Shown piece after piece: positions 26,797-37,866 of a DNA stretch of 64,000 nucleotides. The DNA comes from Pseudomonas chlororaphis. Its GTDB lineage: Bacteria > Pseudomonadota > Gammaproteobacteria > Pseudomonadales > Pseudomonadaceae. The DNA lies in contig CP011020.1 in assembly GCA_001023535.1 (NCBI GenBank), positions 558,001 to 622,000 on the forward strand, in the 5' to 3' direction. Every line of letters starts with the position of its first letter. Position 1 is the first letter of the stretch. A model generated the notes under the pieces. That model saw nothing but the letters and a program-made list of their open reading frames with translations. It was not told the origin of the DNA and did not search any database. Both the position numbers and the translations under genes were made by a program.

Positions 26797-27703
26797 ATTC
26801 ATCGAGAAACAGCACGCCGTGGTGGGCGAGGGTGATTTCCCCGGGTTGTGGCTTGGATCCGCCACCCACCAGCGCCGGGCCGGAGGCGGAGTGATGGGGC
26901 TGGCGAAACGGGCGCTGCGGCCAGTGGCTCAGCGGCACGCAACTGGCCACCGACTGGATGGCCGCGACTTCCAGGGCCTCGCTCTCGGCCAGGGGCGGCA
27001 GCAAGCCTGGCAGCCGACTGGCGAGCAGGGTCTTGCCGGTGCCCGGTGGCCCGCTGAACAGCAGGTTGTGCGCCCCGGCGGCGGCAATCAGCAGGGCCCG
27101 CTTGGCCCCGACCTGGCCTTGTACTTCATTCAGGTCGGGGTAAGGCTTGCTGGCGCAAAGCAGGCCGTTGGACACATAGGGCGGCACCGGGGTGTGGCCG
27201 TTGAAGTGGGCCACGGCTTCGAGCAGATGATCCACCGCGATCACCTTCAATCCTGAGGCGAGGCAGGCTTCCTCGGCGTTCGCCCGGGGCACCATCAGCG
27301 TGCGCCCGGCCGTGCGCGCCGCCAGCGCCGCGGGCAGCACCCCGCGCACCGGACGCACCGCGCCGGACAGCGCCAGTTCGCCAAGGCATTCCACGTCGTC
27401 CAGGGTCAGCGTCGGCACTTGCACGCTGGCCGCCAGGATGCCCAGGGCAATGGCCAGATCGAAGCGCCCGCCGTCCTTGGGCAGGTCTGCCGGGGCCAGG
27501 TTGAGGGTGATGCGCCGCGCCGGGAAATTGAGCCCCGAATTGATGATCGCGCTACGGACCCGGTCCTTGCTTTCCTTCACCGCCGCTTCGGGCAGGCCGA
27601 CCATCGTCAGCGACGGCAGGCCATTGGCCAAGTGAACTTCAACGGTAACGGCGGGAGCCTCCACCCCCACCTGGGCGCGGCTGTGGACGATGGCAAGCGA
27701 CAT
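26795..27703 (-). pseudogene. comM: comM (yifB) 5' part, truncated by the island
   Basis: These 302 residues start MSLAIVHSRAQVGVEAP (ATG 27703 after AAGGA) and include the N-terminal Lon-protease-like ChlI domain and Walker A GPPGTGKT (218-225). The chain stops one codon after Walker B GVLFLDE (296-302), because the island supplies TGA. Together with the 195 residues at 3819-4406 this equals a full ComM of about 497 residues. The product has both nucleotide-binding motifs but lacks sensor-1, the arginine finger and the C-terminus, so helicase activity should be lost. Precise excision of the island would restore the gene. Confidence 0.95.
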
Positions 27704-28056
27704 GAATCGTTCCTTGAGTGAATAGGGAAGCCGCATCCTGCGGCCCCTGAAGGTTAGTCGCGCAATGGCGTTCAAGCGCGACCGTTGAAGGCGCAAATCT
27801 TGGCGGGATGTTGCAGGACGATGACTGCGCCAGGCATCGCGACGCGCCCTTGGAGTGCCCGGGCATCGATGCGGGGTGGCCGCGTGATCGTTGAAAAATC
27901 CATACGCTCATGCGCCGCCGTCCATTGTTGGCAATCTTTTACGGGCTGTAACATTTTTCGAAAATGGCAAAGAGCCATTAGCTCCTTGCCTGGCGTGACC
28001 CGGGGCAGGGGATTACCCACCTGACGGGGCGCTCAAGGGCGCTCCATGAGACCCCG
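27704..28056. other. Intergenic region between divergent comM and chemoreceptor genes
   Basis: Nothing coding is credible in these 353 bp. It should hold both promoters, but I see no confident sigma-70 or sigma-28 match and no repeat. Confidence 0.4.
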
Positions 28057-29697
28057 ATGAACTGGATCAATGACGCGAAATTCTCGACCAAGCTGATCAC
28101 CTCGTTCGTCCTGTGTGCGTTCATCACTCTGGCCGTGGGCATGCTGGGCGTCAGCGGCGTCGCCACGTTGTCCGCGCGCTTGCAGACCGTGTTCAACACC
28201 AACCTGGTGTCGGTCGCCAATACGGCGCAGACCAAGACCAAGGCCGTTGGCCAGACGCGTGACATGTACCGCCTGTATGTCGCCACCGCCGGCAATGCCC
28301 CGCAAAGCATGAAGGATGAATTCCTGGCCTCGATGAAAGCCAATCAGTTGGCCAGCGAACAGGCATTCGCCGAGTACCGCAAAGGTCGCCTGGCCGAGGA
28401 CGAGCGCCTGGCCGGCGACCAGGTGGCCCGCGATTGGCCGGTCTACCAGGCCATGGTGCAACGATACGTGGCGATGATGGCGGCCGGCGACCTGGAGAAC
28501 GGGCGTGCCCTGCTGCTGGGCGACTTGCAGAAAACCTACCGCAAGGTAATGGACCAGTTGACCATCATGATCGACTCCAATGATCGCCAGATCAGCGAAA
28601 GCGCCCAGGACGCCGCCCGCCAGGAGGTGTCGGCCCGGACGATCCTGTACAGCGGCATCGCCATCGCGTTTGTCGCTGCGCTGTTGCTGGGGATGTTCAT
28701 CAGCCGCGTGATCAGCCAGCCGATTGCCGTCGCACTCGACTGTGCCGAGCGCATCGCCCAAGGCGACCTGACCCAGCACATCACCCGTCGTCGCCGTGAC
28801 GAGGCCGGCCAGTTGCTTGCGGCCCTGGGCGACATGCAGGCCAGCCTGAAGACCACGCTCCAGCAGATCGCCAGTGCTTCGGACCAGTTGGCCTCCGCGG
28901 CCGAGGAATTGACGGCGGTCACTGACGACGGCAGTCGCGCCTTGATCCGGCAGAACGATGAAATCCAACAGGCGGCCACCGCCGTGACCGAGATGACGTC
29001 AGCGGTGGAGGAAGTCGCCCGCAATGCCGTGTCCACTTCCCAGGCGTCCCAAGCGACCAGTGCCCAGGCCAGCAGCGGACGTGACCAGGCGCGCAGCGCG
29101 GTGCAGGCGATCGATCATGCGACCCAGGAAATCACCTCGTCCACCGGGCTGGTCCGAGACCTGGCGGTACAAGTGCGTGATATCGGCAAGGTATTGGACG
29201 TGATCCGGGGGATCGCCGAGCAGACCAATTTGTTGGCCCTCAACGCGGCCATCGAGGCGGCCCGGGCCGGGGAACAGGGGCGTGGCTTTGCTGTGGTTGC
29301 CGACGAGGTTCGCGCCCTGGCGGCGCGCACCCAGGCGTCTACCGGTGAGATCGAGGGCATGATCCTCGCGGTGCAGGACCGAGCCGACGGCGCGGTCGAT
29401 GCCATGGGCAAGAGCCAGGCGCTGGTCACCCAGACCCAGGGCCTGGCCCGGGCCACTGGCCAGGCGTTGGAGCAGATCGCCGATGGGATCGCGCAGATCA
29501 ACGACCGTAACCTGGTCATCGCCACGGCGTCCGAGGAGCAGGCCCATGTGGCCCGTGAGGTGGACCGCAACCTGGTGAACATCCAGGATCTCTCGACCCA
29601 GACCGCGGCGGGGGCGAACCAGACCAATGCGTCGAGCCAGGCGCTGTCCGGCCTGGCGCTGTCATTCAATACGCTGGTCAGCCGCTTTCGTCTCTAA
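28057..29697 (+). CDS. Methyl-accepting chemotaxis protein with four-helix-bundle sensor
   Basis: This is a 546-residue chemoreceptor. TM1 is at about 12-32, and a ~155-residue helical periplasmic domain typical of 4HB_MCP sensors follows (polar helices with [15 protein letters not shown]). TM2 is at about 195-219, then HAMP ([20 protein letters not shown]) and the signalling hairpin. The tip [20 protein letters not shown] is at ~386-405. It lies between comM and ubiK, a place where many pseudomonads have no gene, so it is a lineage-specific insertion in the backbone. The ligand is unknown. Confidence 0.92.
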   Translation: MNWINDAKFSTKLITSFVLCAFITLAVGMLGVSGVATLSARLQTVFNTNLVSVANTAQTKTKAVGQTRDMYRLYVATAGNAPQSMKDEFLASMKANQLASEQAFAEYRKGRLAEDERLAGDQVARDWPVYQAMVQRYVAMMAAGDLENGRALLLGDLQKTYRKVMDQLTIMIDSNDRQISESAQDAARQEVSARTILYSGIAIAFVAALLLGMFISRVISQPIAVALDCAERIAQGDLTQHITRRRRDEAGQLLAALGDMQASLKTTLQQIASASDQLASAAEELTAVTDDGSRALIRQNDEIQQAATAVTEMTSAVEEVARNAVSTSQASQATSAQASSGRDQARSAVQAIDHATQEITSSTGLVRDLAVQVRDIGKVLDVIRGIAEQTNLLALNAAIEAARAGEQGRGFAVVADEVRALAARTQASTGEIEGMILAVQDRADGAVDAMGKSQALVTQTQGLARATGQALEQIADGIAQINDRNLVIATASEEQAHVAREVDRNLVNIQDLSTQTAAGANQTNASSQALSGLALSFNTLVSRFRL

Positions 29698-29736
29698 TCC
29701 CCGATGCATGCGCGCCGGGGCGTGGCTCCTGGCGGT

Positions 29737-29997
29737 TTACTCCGCGGTCGGCGTCAGTCGCGCTTCCAGCTCCGCGACCTTCGCCTCCAGGCTTTCCAGG
29801 CGCGCCCGGGTGCGGGCCAGCACCACCATCTGACTGTCGAATTCCTCCCGGCTCACCAGGTCCAGCTTGCTGAACCCGTTTTGCAGCAAGGCCTTGAGCT
29901 GGCTTTCGATTTCGCTCTTGGGCAACGGCGTGTCACCGCTCATGAGGCGGGCGGCATGGCCGCTCAGGGCGTCGAGGAGGTCTTTTGGCGCAAGCAT
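29737..29997 (-). CDS. ubiK: Ubiquinone biosynthesis accessory factor UbiK (YqiC/BMFP family)
   Basis: This is an 86-residue coiled-coil protein. The second half, EFDSQMVVLARTRARLESLEAKVAELEARL, is the membrane-fusogenic BMFP coiled coil, preceded by an amphipathic N-terminus (LLDALSGHAARLM). UbiK binds UbiJ and aids aerobic ubiquinone synthesis in E. coli. Its place between comM and glnK is the usual Pseudomonas order. It is convergent with the chemoreceptor gene and divergent from glnK. Confidence 0.9.
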   Translation of the reverse strand: MLAPKDLLDALSGHAARLMSGDTPLPKSEIESQLKALLQNGFSKLDLVSREEFDSQMVVLARTRARLESLEAKVAELEARLTPTAE

Positions 29998-30751
<754 letters not shown>

Positions 30752-30784
30752 GCCGCCAAACCCAACGCCCCAGGAGAAAACAAT

Positions 30785-32119
30785 ATGACTCTGCGTAAAT
30801 TCGCAGGGCTAGGAGCCCTGTTGTCCTTCGTAATGCCTGGCCTGGCCATGGCGGAAGAAGCGGCAGCCCCCGTCCTCAACTCCGGCGACACCGCCTGGAT
30901 GCTGACGGCCACCATTCTTGTTCTGTTCATGACCATTCCCGGCCTGGCGCTGTTCTATGGCGGCATGGTCCGGTCGAAAAACCTTCTTTCCGTGATGATG
31001 CAGTGCTTTGCCATTACCGGTCTGATCAGTGTGTTGTGGGTCATCTATGGCTACAGCATCGCGTTCGACACCACCGGCATGGAGCAGGGCGTCGTCAATT
31101 TCAATTCCTTCATCGGCGGCCTGGGCAAGGCGTTCCTGGCGGGCGTGACCCCGGCGAGCATCACCGGTCCAACGGCACTGTTCCCGGAAGCGGTGTTCAT
31201 CACCTTCCAGATGACGTTCGCCATCATCACCCCAGCCCTGATCGTCGGTGCCTTTGCCGAGCGCATGAAGTTCTCCGCCATGCTGGTCTTCATGGGCATC
31301 TGGTTCACCCTGGTCTACGCGCCGATCGCGCACATGGTCTGGTCCGGTAACGGCGGCCTGTTGTGGGACTGGGGCGTGCTGGACTTCGCCGGCGGCACCG
31401 TGGTGCACATCAACGCCGGTATCGCGGGCCTGGTGGCGTGCCTGGTACTGGGCAAGCGCAAGGGCTTCCCGACCACGCCGATGGCACCGCATAACCTGGG
31501 CTACACCCTGATGGGCGCGGCCATGCTGTGGGTCGGTTGGTTCGGCTTTAACGCCGGTTCCGCCGTCGCCGCCAATGGCACCGCCGGCATGGCGATGCTG
31601 GTGACTCAGATCGCCACCGCTGCGGCAGCACTGGGCTGGATGTTTGCCGAGTGGATCACCCACGGCAAGCCAAGCGCGCTGGGCATCGCCTCGGGCGTGG
31701 TCGCGGGCCTGGTGGCCATCACGCCGGCGGCCGGCACCGTGGGCCCGATGGGCGCCCTGGTCATCGGCCTGGCGGCGGGCGTGGTGTGCTTCTTCTGCGC
31801 CACCACCCTCAAGCGCAAGCTTGGCTACGACGACTCCCTGGACGCCTTCGGCGTGCACGGCATCGGCGGTATCCTCGGCGCGATCCTCACCGGCGTGTTC
31901 GCGGCCCCGGCCCTGGGTGGCTTCGGCACCGTGACCGACATCGCCGCACAAGTATGGATTCAAGTCAAAGGCGTGGGCTTCACGGTGATCTACACCGCGA
32001 TCGTCACTTTCATCATCCTCAAGGTGCTGGACGCTGTCATGGGTCTGCGTGTCTCCGAGGAAGAAGAGGCGGTGGGCCTGGACCTGGCGCAACACAACGA
32101 GCGTGGCTACAACCTGTAA
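30785..32119 (+). CDS. amtB: Ammonium transporter AmtB
   Basis: These 444 residues begin with a cleavable signal peptide (LLSFVMPGLAMAEEA) and continue with 11 transmembrane helices. Typical Amt motifs are PGLALFYGGMVRSKN, WSGNGGLLWDWGVLDFAGGTVVHINAG (with the first pore His) and DAFGVHGIGGILGAI (second pore His). The cytosolic tail ends SEEEEAVGLDLAQHNERGYNL, which contacts PII proteins. GlnK, made from the upstream gene, is expected to bind and close the channel under nitrogen sufficiency. A strong terminator follows directly. Confidence 0.97.
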   Translation: MTLRKFAGLGALLSFVMPGLAMAEEAAAPVLNSGDTAWMLTATILVLFMTIPGLALFYGGMVRSKNLLSVMMQCFAITGLISVLWVIYGYSIAFDTTGMEQGVVNFNSFIGGLGKAFLAGVTPASITGPTALFPEAVFITFQMTFAIITPALIVGAFAERMKFSAMLVFMGIWFTLVYAPIAHMVWSGNGGLLWDWGVLDFAGGTVVHINAGIAGLVACLVLGKRKGFPTTPMAPHNLGYTLMGAAMLWVGWFGFNAGSAVAANGTAGMAMLVTQIATAAAALGWMFAEWITHGKPSALGIASGVVAGLVAITPAAGTVGPMGALVIGLAAGVVCFFCATTLKRKLGYDDSLDAFGVHGIGGILGAILTGVFAAPALGGFGTVTDIAAQVWIQVKGVGFTVIYTAIVTFIILKVLDAVMGLRVSEEEEAVGLDLAQHNERGYNL

Positions 32120-32130
32120 GTGCACGCGTT

Positions 32131-32161
32131 AAAAATTGCCCGGTTCGCCGGGCATTTTTTT
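32131..32161 (+). terminator. Rho-independent terminator of glnK-amtB
   Basis: TGCCCGG-TTCG-CCGGGCA (32137-32154) is a perfect 7-bp stem with a UUCG tetraloop, flanked by an A-run before and seven T after. Confidence 0.92.
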
Positions 32162-32294
32162 GCCTGGAATTTGTCACTGCCCATAAGGCAGGCCGGTTTT
32201 TCCGACGCCTTTTGTTGTATAGGCGACATGGGCTTTTCTGCCGCCAAAGGCTTACATGGAGGCAAGAATATTAGGCCCTTTGTTTTTTTTCAGA

Positions 32295-32312
32295 GCGCGC
32301 TAGAATGCGCGC
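32295..32312 (+). promoter_or_regulatory. Candidate promoter of yjbQ: TAGAAT flanked by GCGCGC arms
   Basis: GCGCGC (32295-32300), TAGAAT (32301-32306) and GCGCGC (32307-32312) form a self-complementary block around a -10-like hexamer, 20 bp before the yjbQ start. A T-run precedes it. The -35 is poor. Confidence 0.4.
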
Positions 32313-32331
32313 CGAGCGTGCGGAGAAGTGT

Positions 32332-32757
32332 ATGTGGCAACAGACGCTGATTACCCTGCGGGCACGGCCCCGGGGCTTTCATCTGGTGACGGACGAGTTG
32401 CTCGCCGGCCTGCCTGAACTCCGGGCGTGCCGTGTCGGTCTGTTGCATCTGTGGCTGCAGCACACCTCGGCTTCGTTGACGATCAACGAGAACGCCGATC
32501 CGGCGGTACGTCGAGACTTCGAACGATTTTTCAATCGGCTGATCCCACAAGGAACCGCCGATTACGAGCACAACGACGAAGGCCTGGACGACCTCCCGGC
32601 GCACTTCAAGGCGAGCGTGCTCGGTTGTCAGCTGACCCTGCCGGTGACGGCTGGACGGCTGGCGTTGGGGACCTGGCAAGGTGTTTATCTGGGCGAGCAC
32701 CGTGATCATGGCGGTGCTCGTAAAGTCCTCGCCACGCTATACGGTGAAGGGGCATGA
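32332..32757 (+). CDS. YjbQ family protein (UPF0047)
   Basis: This is a 141-residue protein. The family signature [14 protein letters not shown] and the block [20 protein letters not shown] carry the conserved His/Asp/Glu residues thought to bind metal. E. coli YjbQ has weak thiamine-phosphate synthase activity that can bypass thiE, but its physiological role is unsettled. ATG 32332 follows GGAGA; the frame is open nine codons earlier. Its position between amtB and sutA is the normal Pseudomonas order. Confidence 0.9.
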   Translation: MWQQTLITLRARPRGFHLVTDELLAGLPELRACRVGLLHLWLQHTSASLTINENADPAVRRDFERFFNRLIPQGTADYEHNDEGLDDLPAHFKASVLGCQLTLPVTAGRLALGTWQGVYLGEHRDHGGARKVLATLYGEGA

Positions 32758-32859
32758 CCGCTGGTTGACGGCGGATGTTGAATTTTTTCTGGCAGCCTTC
32801 GAACAGATGGCGAAGCTGGGCTATAACTAATCTGCTTTTCGCAAGTCATGAGGTAGAAC

Positions 32860-33183
32860 ATGAGCGACGATGATCTGGAAAACGACGACCTCGAAGTAGG
32901 CGACGAAGACGAGACCGAAGAAGGCCTGGAGGCGGCAGCTGAAGACGTTGCCGATGACGATGGTGCCGATGTCCCGGCTCCCACCGCCAAAGGCAAGGCC
33001 AAGGCAGCGGTGTCGGTCGACGAGTTGCCGAGCGTAGAGGCCAAGAACAAGGAGCGTGACGCACTCGCCAAGGCCATGGAAGAGTTCCTGGCCCGGGGTG
33101 GAAAGGTGCAGGAAGTGGAAGCCAACGTGGTCGCCGACCCGCCCAAGAAACCCGACAACAAATACGGCAGCCGCCCTATTTGA
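32860..33183 (+). CDS. sutA: RNA polymerase-binding regulator SutA
   Basis: This 107-residue protein has a very acidic, disordered N-terminal half (MSDDDLENDDLEVGDEDETE). A conserved helix LPSVEAKNKERDALAKAMEE and the invariant tail NVVADPPKKP-NKYGSRPI mark it as SutA. In P. aeruginosa SutA binds the beta subunit of RNA polymerase and favours initiation at ribosomal and maintenance genes during slow growth. The neighbouring order (amtB, yjbQ, sutA) is conserved. A good terminator follows 20 bp after the stop. Confidence 0.93.
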   Translation: MSDDDLENDDLEVGDEDETEEGLEAAAEDVADDDGADVPAPTAKGKAKAAVSVDELPSVEAKNKERDALAKAMEEFLARGGKVQEVEANVVADPPKKPDNKYGSRPI

Positions 33184-33202
33184 GTTCTGCTTCTTGCTTG
33201 CT

Positions 33203-33233
33203 GAAAAAGCCCGCCGTCGCTGCGGGCTTTTTC
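33203..33233 (+). terminator. Rho-independent terminator of sutA
   Basis: GAAAAAGCCCGC (33203-33214) and GCGGGCTTTTTC (33222-33233) are perfect 12-bp arms around a 7-base loop, with the T-run inside the stem. It is likely to work in both directions. Confidence 0.9.
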
Positions 33234-33268
33234 ATGGGGGCGATTCTATTCCGGGCCAGACGCAGTCC

Positions 33269-33360
33269 CTGTGGGAGCGAGCTTGCTCGCGATAGCGATG
33301 GGTCTGTTGGGATTGATGTTGGACGTGCCGCCGTCATCGCGAGCAAGCTCGCTCCCACAG
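33269..33360. repeat. REP pair, 25-bp perfect inverted arms
   Basis: The segments 33269-33293 and 33336-33360 are exact reverse complements, core GGGAGCGAGCTTGCTCGC. A further partial copy lies at about 33399-33412. It sits between convergent sutA and the HAD gene. Confidence 0.88.
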
Positions 33361-33432
33361 ATTTCTTTGCCAGGCGGGGAGCTGCGGGACACAGCCGCTC
33401 CCACAGAGGGTTTGGCGGCTGTGAGGCAGGGT

Positions 33433-34137
33433 TCAGGGTTGGCTATGCCACCCGGCCAGTAACCTCGGCAGTTCGGTCAGGCTGCGAATCTCCGCATCTG
33501 GCGCATGTTCGGCATCCCAGGCCTTGCCCGTCGGGTTGAACCACACCGCCCGCAGGCCGGCTTGCTGGGCACCGGCGATGTCGTCGCCGGGGTGGTCACC
33601 GATGTGCACGGCGGTCTGGGGCGTGGCACCGCCGCGGTGCAGGGCTTCGTGGAACAATCGGGCGTCGGGTTTGGCGATGCCGATGTCCTCGGCGCACAAG
33701 GCAAACTTGAAATAATCGGCCAGCCCCAGGCGGCGCACGTCGGCGTTGCCGTTGGTGACCACGCCCAGGCTGAACTGATTGGCGAGGATTTCCAGGGTGG
33801 GCTGTACCTCGGGAAAGATCTCCAACTGATGGCGGGCATGCAGGAACGCCTCGAACCCCTGGTCCGCCAGCTCCGACGCTTGCCACTGGTCATAGCCGGC
33901 TTCCTGCAACGCACGGAACAGCACGCGCCGGCGCAACGCACTGATGCGATGCTTCAGGCCGGGTTCTTCGCGCAACACCTGCTCGCGAATCGAGAACAGA
34001 TGCTCCACTGGCAAGCCGCCCAGGTTCGGTGCGTTATCGGTCAGCCATTGGCGCAGGACGGCCTCGGCGCTGGCGATCACCGGGGCGGTGTCCCACAGGG
34101 TGTCGTCCAGGTCGAAAGTGATGAGCTTGATGGTCAT
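33433..34137 (-). CDS. HAD-IA family hydrolase (YigB-like phosphatase)
   Basis: These 234 residues carry HAD motif [10 protein letters not shown] with nucleophile Asp9 and Asp11, motif [10 protein letters not shown], and motif [17 protein letters not shown]...[15 protein letters not shown]. This is a C1-cap HAD phosphatase. E. coli YigB, next to xerC there as well, dephosphorylates 5-amino-6-ribitylamino-uracil phosphate and FMN, so a riboflavin-pathway role is plausible. Its start overlaps the xerC stop by 4 bases, making it last gene of the lptM-lysA-dapF-DUF484-xerC operon. Confidence 0.92.
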   Translation of the reverse strand: MTIKLITFDLDDTLWDTAPVIASAEAVLRQWLTDNAPNLGGLPVEHLFSIREQVLREEPGLKHRISALRRRVLFRALQEAGYDQWQASELADQGFEAFLHARHQLEIFPEVQPTLEILANQFSLGVVTNGNADVRRLGLADYFKFALCAEDIGIAKPDARLFHEALHRGGATPQTAVHIGDHPGDDIAGAQQAGLRAVWFNPTGKAWDAEHAPDAEIRSLTELPRLLAGWHSQP

Positions 34138-35033
34138 GATTCGTCGCCCTTGATGCGTTTGGCCCTGGGGTGGGCACTGTCATAGACCGTCGCCAGGTGC
34201 TGGAAGTCCAGGTGGGTATAGATCTGTGTGGTCTTGATGTCCGAGTGGCCGAGCAGTTCCTGGACGGCGCGCAAGTCCTGGGAGGACTCCAGCAGATGGC
34301 TGGCAAAGGAATGCCGAAGCATGTGCGGATGCAGGTTCTGGCCCAGTTCGCGCTCGCCGGCGGCCTTGACCCGTAGCTGAATCGCCCTCGGGCCGAGGCG
34401 CCGCCCCTGCTGGCTGATGAAGACCGCATCGTCGGCGGGATTGGCCAGCGCCCGAAGCGCCAGCCATTGTTCCAGCGCCTCGCGGGCCTTGCGGCCGATG
34501 GGCAGCAGGCGGGTCTTGCTGCCTTTGCCGAGCACCTGGACCATGCCGTCGGCGAGGTCCAGTTGGTCCAGGTTCAGCCCGGTCAGCTCCGAGAGCCGGA
34601 GGCCGGAAGAATAGAACAGCTCGAGAATCGCCTGGTCCCGCCGCGCCAGGAAGTCATCCTCGACGGCGCCTTCGAGCAATTGCAGGGTGCGGTCGGTGTC
34701 GAGGGTCTTGGGCAGTCGGCGTTCGCCCTTGGGCGGCGCCAGACCGGTGGCCGGGTCGTGATCGCACAGGCCTTCGCGGTTGAGGTACTGGTACAGGCCA
34801 CGCACCGCCGAGAGCAGGCGCGCCAGGCTGCGGGACGATTGCCCCTGTTGATGCAGGCGAGCGACCAGGCTGCGCAGGCGTTGGATGTCCAGCGCCGACC
34901 AGCTGCCGATGTTCTGCTTCTGGCACCAGCCCAGCACTTTTTCCAGGTCGCGGCGATAGGCTGCCAGCGTGTGGGGCGACACCTGGCGCTCACTGCGCAG
35001 GTGTTCGCAGTAGGCGTCCAGTTGCCGTTCCAT
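34134..35033 (-). CDS. xerC: Site-specific tyrosine recombinase XerC
   Basis: This 299-residue recombinase resolves chromosome dimers at dif together with XerD. Catalytic residues are Arg146 (SSGLRLSEL), Lys170 (VLGKGSKTR), His237-x-x-Arg240 (HPHMLRHSF), His263 (LGHSD) and Tyr272 (TQIYTHL). The core-binding N-terminal domain is complete. Location in the dapF-DUF484-xerC-HAD operon is the enterobacterial and Pseudomonas standard, which separates it from the island recombinases. Confidence 0.97.
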   Translation of the reverse strand: MERQLDAYCEHLRSERQVSPHTLAAYRRDLEKVLGWCQKQNIGSWSALDIQRLRSLVARLHQQGQSSRSLARLLSAVRGLYQYLNREGLCDHDPATGLAPPKGERRLPKTLDTDRTLQLLEGAVEDDFLARRDQAILELFYSSGLRLSELTGLNLDQLDLADGMVQVLGKGSKTRLLPIGRKAREALEQWLALRALANPADDAVFISQQGRRLGPRAIQLRVKAAGERELGQNLHPHMLRHSFASHLLESSQDLRAVQELLGHSDIKTTQIYTHLDFQHLATVYDSAHPRAKRIKGDES

Positions 35034-35035
35034 GG

Positions 35036-35761
35036 TCAGCGTACCGAGCGCAGCGAACCGGCGACCCGAGGCAGCACGCGGCCGGTGACTTCGGCGATGT
35101 AGCTCAGAAACAGCGTGCCTACCGAGCTCTTGTAGTGCTGCGGGTCACGGCTGGCGATGGCCAGCACGCCGTGCACGCCCTGGTGGGCGATGGCGACGAC
35201 GGCGGTGGAGCCGATCTGTTTGCGTTGTTCTTCGCCGAACAGGAAGTCCAGTTCATGTTCGCGCAGGCTGCCACTGACGCTCTTGTTCTCCGTGAGCAGG
35301 CCGCCAATGGCGGTCTGCGCTTCGGCGTGGGTCACCCAGCGGCCCACCGGCATGGCGTTGTCGCCGAACAGGATCAGGCTGACGAAGGGCACCTGGAAAT
35401 CCTGGCGCAGGCTGTCTTCGACGCTCATGACCAGGTCTTCGAGGGTGCTGGCGTCCATCAGCGCCAGGATCAGCCGACGGGTCTTGTCGAAGAGCCGGTC
35501 GTTGTCCCGTGCCACGTCCATCAGGTGGGACAGGCGGTGGCGCATTTCAATGTTGCGCTCACGCAGGATCTTCATCTGGTGCTCCACCAGCGACACGGTG
35601 TCGCCGCGCCGGTGAGGGATGCGCATCGTTGCCAGCAATTCTTCGTGCCCGACGAAGAAGTCCGGGTGGGCCTCCAGGTAGGCGGCCACGGCCGCGGCTT
35701 CTGGAAGCGGGCTCGGAGTGTCGTCGGGCGGCGTCGCTGGAACCTGTGGCTTGTCGGTCAT
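35036..35761 (-). CDS. DUF484 family protein (GAF-like)
   Basis: These 241 residues have a conserved N-terminal segment ([21 protein letters not shown]) and a helical linker with [19 protein letters not shown]-like domain follows ([26 protein letters not shown]). DUF484 genes nearly always lie between dapF and xerC; the function is unknown. The GAF fold suggests binding of a small molecule. It is spaced 2 bp from xerC and 13 bp from dapF, so it is co-translated with them. Confidence 0.9.
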   Translation of the reverse strand: MTDKPQVPATPPDDTPSPLPEAAAVAAYLEAHPDFFVGHEELLATMRIPHRRGDTVSLVEHQMKILRERNIEMRHRLSHLMDVARDNDRLFDKTRRLILALMDASTLEDLVMSVEDSLRQDFQVPFVSLILFGDNAMPVGRWVTHAEAQTAIGGLLTENKSVSGSLREHELDFLFGEEQRKQIGSTAVVAIAHQGVHGVLAIASRDPQHYKSSVGTLFLSYIAEVTGRVLPRVAGSLRSVR

Positions 35762-35774
35762 GGGGTTGGCTCAC

Positions 35775-36605
35775 TCAAAGACGAACTTGTCCTTCGTATA
35801 CGCGCACTGCCGGGCCGGTCATGATCACCGGTTGGCCAGGGCCTGCCCATTCGATGGACAGGCGCCCGCCAGGCAGGTCGATCAGCAAAGGCGAATCCAT
35901 CCACCCCTGGCTGATCGCCGCAACTGCGGCCGCACAGGCTCCGGTGCCGCAAGCCTGGGTTTCCCCGACGCCGCGCTCCCACACGCGCAACTGCGCGCGG
36001 TGACGGTCGATGACTTGCAGGAAACCGACGTTCACCCGTGCTGGAAAGCGTGGGTGGTGTTCGATTTTCGGTCCCAGCTCATGCACCGGCGCGCTGTTGA
36101 TATCGCTCACGCGCAACACGGCATGGGGGTTGCCCATGGACACCGCGGCCAGTTCCACCGGGGTGCCTTCGACATCGACCTGGTAACTCAGCGCCTGGGC
36201 GGGTGCCTTGAACGGAATGTCCGCCGGCACCAGGCGCGGGGCGCCCATGTTGACGCTGATCTGGCCGTCGTTGCGCACATCCAGCTCGATGATGCCGCTC
36301 TTGGTCTCGACGCGGATCTGTCGCTTGGCGGTCAGGCGCTTGTCCAGCACGAAGCGGGCGAAGCAGCGCGCGCCATTGCCGCATTGCTCCACTTCCGAAC
36401 CGTCGGCGTTGAAGATCCGATAGCGGAAGTCCACGTCCGGGTTGTTCGGCGCCTCGACGATCAGCAACTGGTCGAAGCCGATGCCGGTGTGCCGGTCACC
36501 CCAGAGCTTGGCGTGCTTGGGCAGAATGTGCGCGTGCTGGCTGACCAGGTCGAGGACCATGAAGTCATTGCCCAGGCCGTGCATCTTGGTAAAACGCAGC
36601 AGCAT
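35775..36605 (-). CDS. dapF: Diaminopimelate epimerase DapF
   Basis: This 276-residue cytosolic enzyme interconverts LL- and meso-diaminopimelate for lysine and peptidoglycan. Both catalytic cysteines are visible: one in [18 protein letters not shown] and one in [17 protein letters not shown] 36605 ([17 protein letters not shown]) is the standard start; 11 extra codons upstream are open but overlap lysA. Expression is with lysA, 4 bp upstream. Confidence 0.97.
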   Translation of the reverse strand: MLLRFTKMHGLGNDFMVLDLVSQHAHILPKHAKLWGDRHTGIGFDQLLIVEAPNNPDVDFRYRIFNADGSEVEQCGNGARCFARFVLDKRLTAKRQIRVETKSGIIELDVRNDGQISVNMGAPRLVPADIPFKAPAQALSYQVDVEGTPVELAAVSMGNPHAVLRVSDINSAPVHELGPKIEHHPRFPARVNVGFLQVIDRHRAQLRVWERGVGETQACGTGACAAAVAAISQGWMDSPLLIDLPGGRLSIEWAGPGQPVIMTGPAVRVYEGQVRL

Positions 36606-36609
36606 GGTT

Positions 36610-37857
36610 TTACTCCGGCAGCAGGCTTTCGCCGGCAAACAACTCGGCTACCGTCTCGCGGCGACGCACTTCGAAAGCCTGGTCACCGTCCACCAGCACC
36701 TCGGCGCAGCGGCCGCGGGTGTTGTAGTTGGAGCTCATGACAAAACCGTAGGCACCGGCCGAATGCACGGCCAGCAGGTCGCCTTCTTCCAGCGCCAGTT
36801 CCCGACCCTTGGCCAGGAAATCACCGGTCTCGCAGATCGGCCCGACGATATCGTAGTTGCGGGTCGCGCCATCGCGCGGGCGCACGGCGGTCACGTCCAT
36901 CCAGGCCTGGTACAGCGCCGGACGGATCAGGTCGTTCATGGCCGCGTCGACGATGGCGAAATCCTTGTGCTCGGTGTGCTTGAGGTATTCGACCTCGGTC
37001 AGCAGCACGCCGGCGTTGGCGACGATGTAGCGGCCTGGCTCGAACATCAGCGCCAGGTCACGCCCTTCGAGGCGTTCACGCACGGTTTTGATGTACTCGG
37101 CCACCTGCGGCGGTTGTTCGTCGCGATAGCGCACGCCGACACCGCCACCGAGGTCGATGTGACGCAGGTAGATGCCGCAGTCGCCGAGGCGGTCGACCAG
37201 CGCCAGCAGGCGGTCGAGGGCATCGATGAAGGGTTCCAGGGTGGTCAGCTGCGAGCCGATGTGGCAATCGACGCCCAGCACTTCCAGGTTCGGCAGTTGG
37301 GCAGCGCGCACGTAGACGTCTTCGGCGTCGGCAATGGCGATGCCGAACTTGTTTTCCTTGAGACCGGTGGAAATGTACGGGTGGGTGCCGGCGTCGACGT
37401 CCGGGTTCACGCGCAGGGAGATCGGCGCGCGCACGCCCAGCTCGGCGGCGACGATTTGCAGGCGCTCCAGCTCGTCGGTGGACTCGATGTTGAAGCAGTG
37501 CACGCCCACTTCCAGGGCGCGGCGCATGTCTTCACGGGTCTTGCCGACGCCGGAGAAGACGATCTTGTCGGCGCTGCCGCCCGCGGCCAGCACGCGTTCG
37601 AGTTCGCCACCGGAAACGATGTCGAAGCCGGCGCCCAGGCGCGCCAGGACGTTGAGCACGCCCAGGTTCGAGTTGGCCTTGACGGCGAAACAGACCAGGT
37701 GCGGCATGCCAGCGAGGGCATCGGCGAAGGCCAGGTACTGGGCTTCGATATGGGCGCGGGAATAAACGTAGGTCGGCGTGCCAAAGCGCTCGGCGATCGC
37801 GGACAGGGCAACCCCTTCCGCGAACAGCTCCCCGCCACGGTAGTTAAAAACGTCCAT
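36610..37857 (-). CDS. lysA: Diaminopimelate decarboxylase LysA
   Basis: These 415 residues form a fold-type III PLP enzyme. The Schiff-base Lys lies in [14 protein letters not shown], the PLP phosphate-binding region is GGGVGVRY, and the substrate-binding block is [16 protein letters not shown]. It makes L-lysine from meso-DAP, the product of the next gene dapF. It begins 9 bp after lptM. No separate LysR-type activator gene is adjacent, so control is probably from the lptM promoter. Confidence 0.97.
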   Translation of the reverse strand: MDVFNYRGGELFAEGVALSAIAERFGTPTYVYSRAHIEAQYLAFADALAGMPHLVCFAVKANSNLGVLNVLARLGAGFDIVSGGELERVLAAGGSADKIVFSGVGKTREDMRRALEVGVHCFNIESTDELERLQIVAAELGVRAPISLRVNPDVDAGTHPYISTGLKENKFGIAIADAEDVYVRAAQLPNLEVLGVDCHIGSQLTTLEPFIDALDRLLALVDRLGDCGIYLRHIDLGGGVGVRYRDEQPPQVAEYIKTVRERLEGRDLALMFEPGRYIVANAGVLLTEVEYLKHTEHKDFAIVDAAMNDLIRPALYQAWMDVTAVRPRDGATRNYDIVGPICETGDFLAKGRELALEEGDLLAVHSAGAYGFVMSSNYNTRGRCAEVLVDGDQAFEVRRRETVAELFAGESLLPE

Positions 37858-37866
37858 GGCGTTCCC

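Noticed and set aside
30809..32125. 438-codon minus-strand frame opposite amtB
   Set aside because: Shadow of amtB; the residue composition is biased and no family is recognisable.
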